Shown piece by piece: positions 8,417 through 16,543 of a stretch of 45,754 nt of DNA. The stretch's first letter is position 1; the number at the start of each line of letters is the position of its first letter. This stretch comes from an uncultured Caryophanales bacterium (GTDB lineage Bacteria; Bacillota_I; Bacilli_A; RF39; UBA660): positions 1 through 45,754 of the forward strand of contig CAMOGG010000007.1 in assembly GCA_946614095.1 (NCBI GenBank). The letters are read 5' to 3'. The translations under genes and the position numbers were made by a program. The notes under the pieces were generated by a model. That model was not told the DNA's origin, did not search any database, and saw only the letters and a list, made by a program, of their open reading frames with translations.

Positions 8417-9019
8417 TTATTCATTTTCACCTTTTTTAAAAATAATACTTTTATTAAGATTAAAATATTGGACAGCACTAACAATAGACATAATACAAGC
8501 AAAATAAAGTAAAAACAAATCTACTCGTATATTAATAAATTCAAATGGAATATTATAGAAAAATACTAATACAATTCCAATCATCATAGCAGCAGTCTTT
8601 AATTTACCAGATCCAATAGCAGCTACTACTTTTCCTTTACTAGCAGCTTCCATCTTAATAGCATCTACAATAATATCTCTAGTAATATAAATAACTGGTA
8701 TAATAACTGGTATAGAACGCGTTACACATAAAATAATCAAAATAGGATTAACTAATACTTTATCCGCAATAGCATCCAACATTTTTCCAGTATCAGTAAC
8801 TTGATTATTCTTACGAGCAAGATAACCATCTAAAAAATCTGTCAAACTAGCAATCACAAAAATAATTCCTGTCACAATATAAAGTAATTCTACTTTTACT
8901 CCATAAAAATCATATTGTGGAAGATGAATTCCCAATGATGAAAAAGGAACACATAATAATAAAATAATAAATATAGTTAATATTAATCGTAATACTGTAA
9001 TTTTAGTTGGTAAGTTCAT
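8417..9019 (-). CDS. pgsA: CDP-diacylglycerol--glycerol-3-phosphate 3-phosphatidyltransferase
   Basis: PgsA makes phosphatidylglycerol phosphate from CDP-diacylglycerol and glycerol-3-phosphate in the membrane, the committed step to phosphatidylglycerol. The 200-residue product has several hydrophobic helices and the CDP-alcohol phosphotransferase signature DG-x2-AR-x8-G-x3-D-x3-D, seen here as DGYLARKNNQVTDTGKMLDAIAD. The N-terminus MNLPTKITVLRL is typical for the family. AAGGAGAG precedes the ATG, and the gene overlaps the end of the RodZ-like gene by 17 bases, so the two are co-transcribed. The rodZ-pgsA-recA order is common in Bacilli. Confidence 0.96.
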   Translation of the reverse strand: MNLPTKITVLRLILTIFIILLLCVPFSSLGIHLPQYDFYGVKVELLYIVTGIIFVIASLTDFLDGYLARKNNQVTDTGKMLDAIADKVLVNPILIILCVTRSIPVIIPVIYITRDIIVDAIKMEAASKGKVVAAIGSGKLKTAAMMIGIVLVFFYNIPFEFINIRVDLFLLYFACIMSIVSAVQYFNLNKSIIFKKGENE

Positions 9020-9497
9020 AAATACTCTCCTTTTCTATAAAAGATTCTAATTCATTAACTCTCTTTGGAGCTTTATTAATATGACTAAAAATAATATAAA
9101 GAATCAAAATAAAACATAGTAAAGCAATAAGAATAGAAAAGAATGGCCAAAGATTTACCTTTTCTTTATACTCTTTCGTATATGGAGATTTGACTTTTCT
9201 TTGAGCTTCTTCTTTTCTCTTTTGAGCCTCTAAAATATCATCCAATGAAATTTTAGAAGTATGTTGAAATAAGAAACCATTAAATTCATCTACAACTTTA
9301 TCAGAATCTAATCCCAAATATTTAGCATACAGCTTAATATTATCTTTTAACTCATACACATCCTTAAAAGCTCTAACATTACCACTTTCTATATTTTCTA
9401 ACTGAGATGTTGAAAATTCAAGGTCTTCACAAGCTTCAGTGATACTAACACCATTACTTATTCTTGTTCGTTTTAAATACTCTCCTAATTCTTTCAT
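9003..9497 (-). CDS. RodZ-like helix-turn-helix membrane protein
   Basis: A 164-residue protein with an N-terminal HTH_25-type helix-turn-helix (ELGEYLKRTRISNGVSITEA through about residue 70), a basic juxtamembrane stretch, one membrane helix (about residues 123-145) and a short outer tail. This is the layout of RodZ, which links the MreB cytoskeleton to the elongation machinery, but the large external beta domain of full RodZ is missing. An upstream in-frame ATG at 9509 is rejected because it overlaps the Shine-Dalgarno GAGGTG that serves the ATG at 9497. The position directly upstream of pgsA is typical for rodZ in Bacilli. Confidence 0.8.
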   Translation of the reverse strand: MKELGEYLKRTRISNGVSITEACEDLEFSTSQLENIESGNVRAFKDVYELKDNIKLYAKYLGLDSDKVVDEFNGFLFQHTSKISLDDILEAQKRKEEAQRKVKSPYTKEYKEKVNLWPFFSILIALLCFILILYIIFSHINKAPKRVNELESFIEKESIYELTN

Positions 9498-9515
9498 ATA
9501 ACACCTCATCTTACT

Positions 9516-9875
9516 GACAATAATATAAATAAGCCATGTTCTGTACCCTTTCAGGTGACAAACATTTATCTACTAATGAAACACATTAGTCTCTAACTCT
9601 GTTCATTTCCTTTGTTAGAACTCCCCTACCAAATTTGGGTTTCTCACTCGCGGGGTTTACCACGTTTCACTCTTTCCTTTCAAAAAGCATCGTCACTGTG
9701 GCACTTTATGGACGATTCCATATCAAAGACTTAGGAATCTAATCCGCCGTTAGTATAAACTACCCTAGGTTATGACTTCCCTAGGCACGAACACTACAAT
9801 CATCTCAGATTGTGTGAGCATGGACTTTCCTCAAGAGTCTCAAGAACTCCAGCGTTTGTCTATATATTAATTGTC
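9516..9875 (-). ncRNA. rnpB: RNase P RNA, Bacillus (B) type
   Basis: Catalytic RNA of RNase P, which matures tRNA 5' ends. On the minus strand it has the universal P4 strand GAGGAAAGTCC (plus 9822-9832) followed by ATGCTC, the conserved ACAGAA near the 3' end (plus 9539-9544), and the GGTAAACCCC segment. The terminal helix P1 can be drawn between 9863-9875 and 9516-9527, giving about 360 bases. The 5' end overlaps the gpsB stop codon. The gpsB-rnpB order matches Bacillus subtilis. End points are accurate to a few bases only. Confidence 0.95.
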
Positions 9876-10217
9876 GTCGCTTACTTGATTATTTCTAGAT
9901 TCATAAACCAATTTTTCAAGTTGAGAAAGTCTACGCATAATATCAACATTCGTAACTTCACCATTACTTCTACTATTAGAAGCAACCTCCATAGTAAGTT
10001 TAGAATTACGCAATTCCTGCTTCAAATTCATATTCTCTGTAATTAAATCTGCTTTTTCTTTCTCAAGATTATTAATAATCTCTAAAAATTGTTCATAATC
10101 CCCAATAATGTCATCTAAAAATTGATCAACTTCTTTCAAGCGATATCCTCTAGTATCAATTTTAAAATTTTTTTCAAGGATATCTTGAGGCATAAGCTTA
10201 ATTTTATTTTGATACAT
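9867..10217 (-). CDS. gpsB: Cell division regulator GpsB
   Basis: GpsB is a cytosolic DivIVA-family coiled-coil hexamer that shuttles peptidoglycan synthases such as PBP1 between septum and side wall. The 116-residue product has the DivIVA N-terminal signature (ILEKNFKIDTRGYRLKEVDQFLDDII, residues 13-38), then a coiled coil and a short C-terminal segment, which is the usual GpsB size. RBS GGTGATAG stands before the ATG. It has a strong promoter of its own and ends inside the 5' helix of rnpB. A gene for its known class of partner, a class A PBP, is about 1.1 kb away. Confidence 0.93.
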   Translation of the reverse strand: MYQNKIKLMPQDILEKNFKIDTRGYRLKEVDQFLDDIIGDYEQFLEIINNLEKEKADLITENMNLKQELRNSKLTMEVASNSRSNGEVTNVDIMRRLSQLEKLVYESRNNQVSDDN

Positions 10218-10242
10218 TCTATCACCAATCCCTTATATTAGT

Positions 10243-10271
10243 ATTATGTCATTTCTTAATATTTTTGTCAA
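10243..10271 (-). promoter_or_regulatory. SigA-type promoter of gpsB-rnpB
   Basis: On the minus strand TTGACA (10266-10271), 17 bases, CATAAT (10243-10248), about 25 bases before the gpsB start. Confidence 0.8.
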
Positions 10272-10367
10272 TTTATTCTTACGATTATAGAAAGGTATTT
10301 TCTTATCTACTTTTGTCGTATTTATGATTTTTTTTGAAAAATATATTAAAATAGCAATGGTGATAAA

Positions 10368-10484
10368 ATGAATTATTTAGAAATCAATATCGTATTAGGA
10401 AAAATGATTAGTAAGACAAAGACAATAAAAAGACAATTAAATCAACATACAATGTTACAAAAACAAAATCATTATAATCAATAA
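10368..10484 (+). CDS. Candidate 38-residue basic peptide
   Basis: An ATG preceded by GGTGATAAA, the Shine-Dalgarno form used by recU, gpsB and others here, opens a 38-codon frame starting MNYLEINIVLGKMISKTK and ending HYNQ. The product is basic and probably helical, without a membrane segment. A good intrinsic terminator follows 42 bases after the stop, so a short transcript is plausible. I do not recognise it. It could also be a chance frame within a 520-base gap between gpsB and recU. Confidence 0.4.
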   Translation: MNYLEINIVLGKMISKTKTIKRQLNQHTMLQKQNHYNQ

Positions 10485-10525
10485 CCTCACATTACCTGTC
10501 CTATAATATATATAAATAATAAAGC

Positions 10526-10560
10526 ACTAAGTATAATCCAATTTCATACTTAGTTTTTTA
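10526..10560 (+). terminator. Terminator in the gpsB-recU gap
   Basis: ACTAAGTAT pairs perfectly with ATACTTAGT (10526-10534 and 10546-10554) across an 11-base loop, followed by six T. It would end the transcript of the 38-codon frame. Between here and the recU promoter (10561-10690) I see no gene or structure. Confidence 0.75.
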
Positions 10561-10718
10561 TGATGGACTAACTGAATAATAAGTAAAAGACTTTATACAT
10601 AGCAATCTTCTACGATACAAATAGATTTCAACATTGAAGTTTTAGTTTATTTATAATTTTAATCAAAAGAAATTATCTAGTTAACGAAAAATCTATGGTA
10701 AAAAAAGAAACTTTATAG

Positions 10719-10724
10719 TATAAT
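10719..10724 (+). promoter_or_regulatory. -10 box of recU-pbp1A
   Basis: Perfect TATAAT 17 bases before the recU ATG. The matching -35 position (TGGTAA, 10696-10701) is poor. Confidence 0.5.
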
Positions 10725-10741
10725 GAATCATAGGTGATGAG

Positions 10742-11323
10742 ATGAACTATCCAAGTGGTATTAGAAAAGAAAAGGAAAAGGATTTATTTCTCCAAAAATT
10801 AAATTACAAAAACAGAGGAATGACATTAGAATCTGACATCAACATCTCCAATGAGTATTATAGAGAAATAGAAAAAGCCTTTATCTATAAAAAGCCTACA
10901 CCAATAAAGATCACCAAAGTAGATTACCCATCACGAGATAAAGCTGTAATAAAAGAAGCTTTTTTTACAATTCCATCTACTACAGATTATAATGGATTAT
11001 ATAAGGGAAAATATATTGATTTTGAAGCCAAAGAAACAAAAAGTAAATCTTCTTTTGCTCTGAATAATATTCATCCACATCAAATAAAACATATTGAAAA
11101 TATTCATTATCATGAGGGAATTGCTTTCTTAATTGTTAGATTTACAACATTAAATGAAACGTACTTACTTCCAGCCAAAGATTTTTTAAGCTTTTTACAG
11201 AAAGAAGAAAGAAAGTCAATCCCACTAGAATTTTTTAAAACAAATGCTTATCAAATAAAAGATGGTTATAATCCTAGACTAGATTATTTAAAAATAGTAG
11301 ACCAAATAATTGGAGGTATATAA
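10742..11323 (+). CDS. recU: Holliday junction resolvase RecU
   Basis: RecU cuts four-way DNA junctions in recombination and chromosome segregation of Firmicutes. The 193-residue product begins with the typical MNYPSGIRKE stretch and carries the catalytic core with STTDYNG and YIDFEAKET (acidic metal ligands and lysine), then the LNNIHPHQIKH segment. RBS GGTGATGAG precedes the ATG. Its stop codon abuts the start of pbp1A, the recU-ponA pairing seen across Bacilli. Length is near the family norm of about 200. Confidence 0.94.
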   Translation: MNYPSGIRKEKEKDLFLQKLNYKNRGMTLESDINISNEYYREIEKAFIYKKPTPIKITKVDYPSRDKAVIKEAFFTIPSTTDYNGLYKGKYIDFEAKETKSKSSFALNNIHPHQIKHIENIHYHEGIAFLIVRFTTLNETYLLPAKDFLSFLQKEERKSIPLEFFKTNAYQIKDGYNPRLDYLKIVDQIIGGI

Positions 11324-14095
11324 ATGCAAAAAAAAGATAAAAAAGGTACAAAAAATAGTTCTAAAAATAAAACTACTATAAAAAACAATAGTAAACCAAA
11401 GTTTAATGGTTTAAAGATTGCTTTTACAATCTTAGCAATCACCATATTATTAGCCGTTTATACAGTATTAGGATTTTCCTTTACTCTATTGACAGGCATA
11501 GGAATTGCAATTCTAGTTGGGCTTTGGTATTTACTCTTTCAACAAAATACAAGTAAGAGAAAAAGAAGAATTCTAAGTATATTATTAATTCTATTTCTAC
11601 TAATGGGAATTACTGGATTAATTGCATTTAGTGCCTTTATTATGTATGTTAAAATGCAAGCCGATCCTAAATTTCAAACTTCAAAATTAAACACACTAGA
11701 AATATCTAGAATCTATGACAGTCAAAATGTAGAAATTGCCAAACTAGGTTCTGAAAAAAGAGAAAAAGTAAGTTATGAAGAATTACCAGAAGTATTAGTA
11801 GATGCTATTATAGCAACAGAAGATTCTAGATTTTTCCAACACAATGGTTTTGATGCTCCAAGATTTTTAAAAGCAACTATTGGACAAATTACAAGAGGTT
11901 CTGGAGCCGGTGGTGCTTCCACTCTATCTATGCAAGTTGTTAAAAATAGTTTCACAGATAAATATGGACAAAAAACTTCTGGTGTATCTGGAATCGTTCG
12001 TAAATTTGAAGATATTTATCTATCAATATTTAAGTTAGAAAAAAAATTTACAAAAGAACAAATTATTGAATTTTATGTAAACAATCACTTCTTAGGTGGA
12101 AACATTTATGGTGTAGAAGAAGCTGCCAATACTTATTTTGGAAAAAGTGTTAGTGACTTAAATCTTAGTGAAGCAGCAATTCTAGCTGGAATGTTCAAAT
12201 CTCCTAACTTTTATCGACCAACAGTAAATCCAATTAATGCAACAGAAAGAAGAAAAACAGTTTTATACTTGATGAGAAGAGCAGGATATATTACAAAAGA
12301 AGAAGAAAAAATAGCAAATGCTATTCCAGTAGACTCTCTTACTTCTGAAATAAATACATCAACAGAAAATCCTTATCAAGGATATATTGATACTGTTGTA
12401 GAAGAAGTTCAAGATACCTATGGAGTAGATCCATACACAACACCTTTACTAGTTTATACAAACTTAGATAGAGGAAGACAAGACGCAGTAAATGCAGTAT
12501 TAGCAGGAGAAAATTACAATTGGATTGATGACCGTGTACAAAGCGGTGTAGCTGTACTAGAATCTGAAACTGGAAAAATACTAGCGATTGGAAATGGACG
12601 TAATATCAACGGAAGAAGCAATTCAAGTGCAAGAATTCTAAATTATGCAACACAAATCAGACGTCAACCGGGATCAACTGCAAAACCACTATTCGATTAT
12701 GGACCAGGTATGGAATACAATGGATGGTCTACCTACGAGCAATTTAATGATTCACCATATTCCTATTCTAATGGAAGATCTATTAAAAACTGGGATGGCG
12801 GATACTATGGACAAATTACCTTAAGAAGAGCTTTATCAGCTTCCCGTAACATACCAGCATTGAGAGCCTTCCAAAGTGTAAAAAATGAACAAATCAAAGA
12901 ATTTGTTACCAATTTAGGTATAACACCAGAATTATGTAATTCAGGATATCAATATAATAAAGAAAAAGATATTTGCGTAAATCCAAAAGATGCCACGGAT
13001 ACAAAAGAGACAATTGCTCTTCATGAAGCACATTCTATTGGAGCATTTACAGGAGTTTCTCCATTAATAATGGCTGGAGCCTATGCCGCATTCTCTAATG
13101 GCGGTTACTATAACACTCCATATGCAGTAAATAAAATAGTATTCAGACAAACAAATAAAACAGAGGAACATAAACCAGAACACAAACAAGTAATGTCAGA
13201 CTCTACTGCATTTATGATTTCAAGCGTACTACAAGACGTTGCTCTTACAGGAGGAACACCACACAATGTAGCATGTAAAACAGGAACAACAAACTTTGAT
13301 GAGAAAACAATGAATGACTATAATATGCCAGGAGATGCCATTCGTGATTCTTGGGTAATAGGATACTCAACAAAAACAACAATTGGAATGTGGTATGGTT
13401 ATGATGACTTCACAAAAGATTCAATTGCTCAAGGATATATATTACATAACGTTCCAGCAACTATCCAAAAAGATCGACTATTTAATGCATTGGTATCAGC
13501 TGGTGCCATGGAAGGAGATCGTAGCGACTTTGTTCCACCATCAAGTGTTTCAAGAGTAGCAGTTGCACCTGGATCAAATCCACCAAAACTTGCCTCTCCT
13601 GGAGGAGCTGCAGTATATGAATATTTCAAAAAAGGAACAGAACCAACAGAATATGATTTAACAACTTATACAATCAGTGCACCAGGAAACTTTAGAGCAA
13701 CAGAAAATAATGGAAAAGTTACCCTATCATGGTCAGCTGTATCACCTGGAGAATTAGGAGATAGTTCTCATGGAAAATTTGGTTATAATATTTATAAAGA
13801 CGGAGTCTTAATTGATTGGACAGACAAAACATCATATACTTATACTCCAAGTGGAGGACCTTATGGTACTTATTCAATCATAGCAACTTACAAATCATAT
13901 AACGATATTCAAAGCGAAATGGCTTCTTATCGATTAGAAAAGAAGGAAAAGCCAAAGCCAATCGAACCTGTAGAACCAGAAGAGCCTGAAACGCCAACAA
14001 TTACATGTCCTGAGGATGCAAAAGTAGACGGAGATACATGTAGTTGCAACGACACGTCTAAAACTTATGATGAAGTAACAAAAACATGCAAATAA
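11324..14095 (+). CDS. Class A penicillin-binding protein (PBP1A type) with Cys-rich tail
   Basis: A bifunctional peptidoglycan synthase that polymerises lipid II and cross-links stem peptides outside the membrane. The 923-residue product has a basic N-terminus, about three hydrophobic segments (residues 30-112, more than the single usual anchor), a GT51 domain with EDSRFFQHNGFD (catalytic Glu166) and GGASTLSMQVVKN, and a transpeptidase domain with Ser451 in STAK, Ser507-Arg-Asn and Lys652-Thr-Gly. Then come a fibronectin-III-like domain (about 785-870), a Pro/Glu linker and a Cys-rich tail with CPEDAKVDGDTCSC. GGAGG at 11311-11315 lies in the 3' end of recU. The extra membrane segments and the Cys-rich end are unusual. 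Confidence 0.95.
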   Translation: MQKKDKKGTKNSSKNKTTIKNNSKPKFNGLKIAFTILAITILLAVYTVLGFSFTLLTGIGIAILVGLWYLLFQQNTSKRKRRILSILLILFLLMGITGLIAFSAFIMYVKMQADPKFQTSKLNTLEISRIYDSQNVEIAKLGSEKREKVSYEELPEVLVDAIIATEDSRFFQHNGFDAPRFLKATIGQITRGSGAGGASTLSMQVVKNSFTDKYGQKTSGVSGIVRKFEDIYLSIFKLEKKFTKEQIIEFYVNNHFLGGNIYGVEEAANTYFGKSVSDLNLSEAAILAGMFKSPNFYRPTVNPINATERRKTVLYLMRRAGYITKEEEKIANAIPVDSLTSEINTSTENPYQGYIDTVVEEVQDTYGVDPYTTPLLVYTNLDRGRQDAVNAVLAGENYNWIDDRVQSGVAVLESETGKILAIGNGRNINGRSNSSARILNYATQIRRQPGSTAKPLFDYGPGMEYNGWSTYEQFNDSPYSYSNGRSIKNWDGGYYGQITLRRALSASRNIPALRAFQSVKNEQIKEFVTNLGITPELCNSGYQYNKEKDICVNPKDATDTKETIALHEAHSIGAFTGVSPLIMAGAYAAFSNGGYYNTPYAVNKIVFRQTNKTEEHKPEHKQVMSDSTAFMISSVLQDVALTGGTPHNVACKTGTTNFDEKTMNDYNMPGDAIRDSWVIGYSTKTTIGMWYGYDDFTKDSIAQGYILHNVPATIQKDRLFNALVSAGAMEGDRSDFVPPSSVSRVAVAPGSNPPKLASPGGAAVYEYFKKGTEPTEYDLTTYTISAPGNFRATENNGKVTLSWSAVSPGELGDSSHGKFGYNIYKDGVLIDWTDKTSYTYTPSGGPYGTYSIIATYKSYNDIQSEMASYRLEKKEKPKPIEPVEPEEPETPTITCPEDAKVDGDTCSCNDTSKTYDEVTKTCK

Positions 14096-14123
14096 AAAGG
14101 GATTCATTATTGAATCCTTTTTA
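14094..14123. terminator. Bidirectional terminator between pbp1A and nth
   Basis: GGATTCA-type stem (GATTCA 14101-14106 with TGAATC 14111-14116, extended by flanking G/C and A/T pairs), with T runs on both strands. It ends two convergent genes; the nth stop is at its right edge. Confidence 0.8.
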
Positions 14124-14744
14124 CATGTTTTTTTTCTTCTCACGACAAACATCTAGTAATTTACAATCCTTACATAATGGTTTAACAGCCTTACAATAAT
14201 ATCTACCAAATAACACCATTTGCAAATGCCTTTTTCCCCATACATCCTGAGAGAACTTGTTCATAAGCTTATTTTCAATTACAAAAACATCATCAGATAA
14301 AGATGCTAAGCCTAATCTCTTTGATACTCTCTCTACATGAGTATCCACCGCAATAGCAGCTTCACCATAAAATTCACTTAAAAAAACATTGATAGTTTTT
14401 CTTCCAACGCCAGGAAATCGAATTAATTCATCACGTTCTCTAGGAACAACACCATCATATTCATCACAAATCATTCTCGCAATCTCGTGAATATAATAAG
14501 CCTTTTTATGAAAAGAGCCAACCGTACGTATTATTTTTTCCAAATCAACCACAGAAGCCTCTTTTAAAGCCTCTAAAGAAGGATATTGATGAAACAATAC
14601 TGGAGTAACTTGATTAACTCTTTTATCTGTAGACTGAGCACTTAAAACAATAGAAATTAAAAGTTCATAATCACTATGATAAACCAATTCACACTGAGGA
14701 TTGGGAAATAACTCATCTAAATAATCTTCGATTTTATTCATCAT
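14121..14744 (-). CDS. nth: Endonuclease III
   Basis: A DNA glycosylase/AP lyase that removes oxidised pyrimidines. The 207-residue product has the helix-hairpin-helix with catalytic lysine (FPGVGRKTINVFLSEF), the catalytic Asp in AVDTHVERVSKRL, and the 4Fe-4S loop C-x6-C-x2-C-x5-C at the C-terminus. An in-frame ATG at 14789 would add 15 residues that match nothing in the family; the ATG-ATG at 14744/14741, overlapping the end of dnaD by some bases, gives the usual N-terminus (NKIEDYLDELFP). The dnaD-nth pair is standard in Bacilli. Confidence 0.95.
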   Translation of the reverse strand: MMNKIEDYLDELFPNPQCELVYHSDYELLISIVLSAQSTDKRVNQVTPVLFHQYPSLEALKEASVVDLEKIIRTVGSFHKKAYYIHEIARMICDEYDGVVPRERDELIRFPGVGRKTINVFLSEFYGEAAIAVDTHVERVSKRLGLASLSDDVFVIENKLMNKFSQDVWGKRHLQMVLFGRYYCKAVKPLCKDCKLLDVCREKKKNM

Positions 14745-15411
14745 CAAACCAATCCCAATCAAAAATTTCTGTATCAATATCTTCATCATCAGTGTTTTCT
14801 TTTTTTAACTTTTGATTTCTTTTTTTTCTCATATTATCCACATCTTCAACAGTTTCAACACCAGACTTCCCCCATTCATATAAAATCTTATCAATATAAC
14901 GCAAATTAGATACTCCATTAAAAGTAGCCTCCCGAACAGCTTCTTTAATCAAATCTTCACTAATACGACTATCTAACCAAGCCTTAATAATCTCATATTC
15001 CATAGGGCTTAAAGTACGTCCAAATTCTTTTTCAATTAATTCATAAACATTAGAATAACTTTTTTCATCCACTTGATTAACTTCTTCCATAGTCAACAAA
15101 GATAGTTTTTCAAAAAAATCATCTAATAAAATAAATTCTTCCATAAGACCTTTTTCATTTTTCAAAACTTCTACTCGAATCATACCTTTGTCAGTTAAAA
15201 TACCAATATAATTCATAACTACTTTTGTTTCAATTCCCAAATCATCACCAAAACGACTAGGATTAAAAGGACAATTACCCAAATGATATAAATACATTAA
15301 AAAGACAAACTCTTCCATCTCCAAATTTAATTTCTTATAGTGTTTTAAAAAGAAAAGTGGAATTACAATATTACCATCACGAAAAATACTCAATAATTCA
15401 ATACTTTTCAT
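14734..15411 (-). CDS. dnaD: DnaD-domain replication initiation protein
   Basis: DnaD helps load the replicative helicase at the origin and at restarted forks in Firmicutes. The 225-residue product has an N-terminal winged-helix region and the C-terminal DnaD/DnaB_2 domain, recognised by FGRTLSPMEYEIIKAWL and the YIDKILYEW segment, followed by a charged tail (Lys-rich then Asp/Glu-rich). The start follows GGAGATGATAGT. It has its own SigA promoter and overlaps nth. Confidence 0.9.
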   Translation of the reverse strand: MKSIELLSIFRDGNIVIPLFFLKHYKKLNLEMEEFVFLMYLYHLGNCPFNPSRFGDDLGIETKVVMNYIGILTDKGMIRVEVLKNEKGLMEEFILLDDFFEKLSLLTMEEVNQVDEKSYSNVYELIEKEFGRTLSPMEYEIIKAWLDSRISEDLIKEAVREATFNGVSNLRYIDKILYEWGKSGVETVEDVDNMRKKRNQKLKKENTDDEDIDTEIFDWDWFDDE

Positions 15412-15445
15412 ACTATCATCTCCAAAAACTGATAATTATTTATTT

Positions 15446-15474
15446 ACTATAAAATACTATTTTTACCTTGTCAA
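15446..15474 (-). promoter_or_regulatory. SigA-type promoter of dnaD-nth
   Basis: On the minus strand TTGACA (15469-15474), 17 bases, TATAGT (15446-15451). Confidence 0.8.
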
Positions 15475-15484
15475 CATTCCAGAT

Positions 15485-15527
15485 AAAGAAAAAGAGAATC
15501 TATTTAAAAAATTTTGATAAATCTGAT
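15485..15527 (-). terminator. Terminator of the exported-protein gene
   Basis: On the minus strand GAGAATC pairs with GATTCTC, with TTTA/TAAA continuing the stem after a small internal loop, followed by TTTTTC. The stop codon lies inside the hairpin. Confidence 0.6.
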
Positions 15528-16543
15528 TCTCCCTCTTTATTATTAATGATTTTCTTTTCTTCTTTCTTTTCTTTTGAGTCTGTACTCTTTAGGTTAGAAT
15601 CACTTAAAGACTCTCCTTGAGAAATGTTGAACAAATCTCCCACATCATTTACATTATTATTTCCTAAAGATGGACTACCTTGGCTCTCATCTGATACCTC
15701 TCCATGATAACCTAAATCAATGACTTCATTACCAGCACCATTTTCTATAAAAGACTGTTGACCATTATTGGTATCATTATTTTTAGTATCATTCAAAGTA
15801 TCTTCTTTTTCACGCTTAAAATTAGGCTTTCCAAAACTTAAAGTTCTAGATGCTATTTTATTATATATCAATTTTAAAACAAATAATACAATAGCCAAAC
15901 ATACAAATCCAACTACACCAAAAATAATCTTTTTCATAAGTTCTGGATTATTAGTTGTTTGAGAAACAACATCATGTCCTTCTTGTCCTGAAGAAGTAAG
16001 TTTAACAATCTCATCCAACTTCATTTCTTTATAATTATCATATCCACCTATTTTGCAATATTCATTATCATCTAATACGGCAATATACTTAACATCTTTT
16101 GCTTGATATTTTTCAGTCTTAGGAACACTATTTTCAGTATATTGATAGGTTGCAAAATAACGAGAAGTAACAGTAATAGAAAATGGGGTACTTTGCTTTT
16201 TATCCAATTTAAATTGATTATATTCACTATCTAAATCCTTATCAGTGCAATAGGTAACAAACCCTATATTTTTTTGATCACTATTGAATAGTAAAATATC
16301 AATACTAACAGGAATTTTAGAATTCGTACGATTCACAATTTGATTAAAAGTAATCTTAGCATTTCCCTTAGAATCAACAGCAGACTGATAACTAAAATCT
16401 TGATAAGTAAACAAATCAGTTCCTACTGTAGCTACCGTATCCACAGGAATCAATGTTTTAACAGCATAGTTAGTAGCATTTACCGTAGCAGAAAAACTAA
16501 AAATTAAAAATCCAAATAATAGTCCTCTAACAATCTTTTTCAT
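15500..16543 (-). CDS. Exported single-pass protein of unknown function
   Basis: A 347-residue protein with a signal peptide (MKKIVRGLLFGFLIFSFSATVNA), a beta-rich outer domain to about residue 200, one membrane helix (about 203-228) and an Asn/Ser/acid-rich cytosolic tail ending in DLSKFFK. The outer domain, with VSIDILLFNSDQKNIGF and a pair of cysteines, loosely recalls small FxLYD-type beta-sandwich domains; I would not name a function. A longer frame from 16642 is rejected because GAGGTGG stands just before the ATG at 16543. It overlaps the end of cca by 17 bases, so it is co-transcribed. Confidence 0.8.
   Translation of the reverse strand: MKKIVRGLLFGFLIFSFSATVNATNYAVKTLIPVDTVATVGTDLFTYQDFSYQSAVDSKGNAKITFNQIVNRTNSKIPVSIDILLFNSDQKNIGFVTYCTDKDLDSEYNQFKLDKKQSTPFSITVTSRYFATYQYTENSVPKTEKYQAKDVKYIAVLDDNEYCKIGGYDNYKEMKLDEIVKLTSSGQEGHDVVSQTTNNPELMKKIIFGVVGFVCLAIVLFVLKLIYNKIASRTLSFGKPNFKREKEDTLNDTKNNDTNNGQQSFIENGAGNEVIDLGYHGEVSDESQGSPSLGNNNVNDVGDLFNISQGESLSDSNLKSTDSKEKKEEKKIINNKEGESDLSKFFK

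Noticed and set aside
9810-10046. Plus-strand 78-codon frame
   Set aside because: It is antisense to rnpB and gpsB, with no ribosome site.
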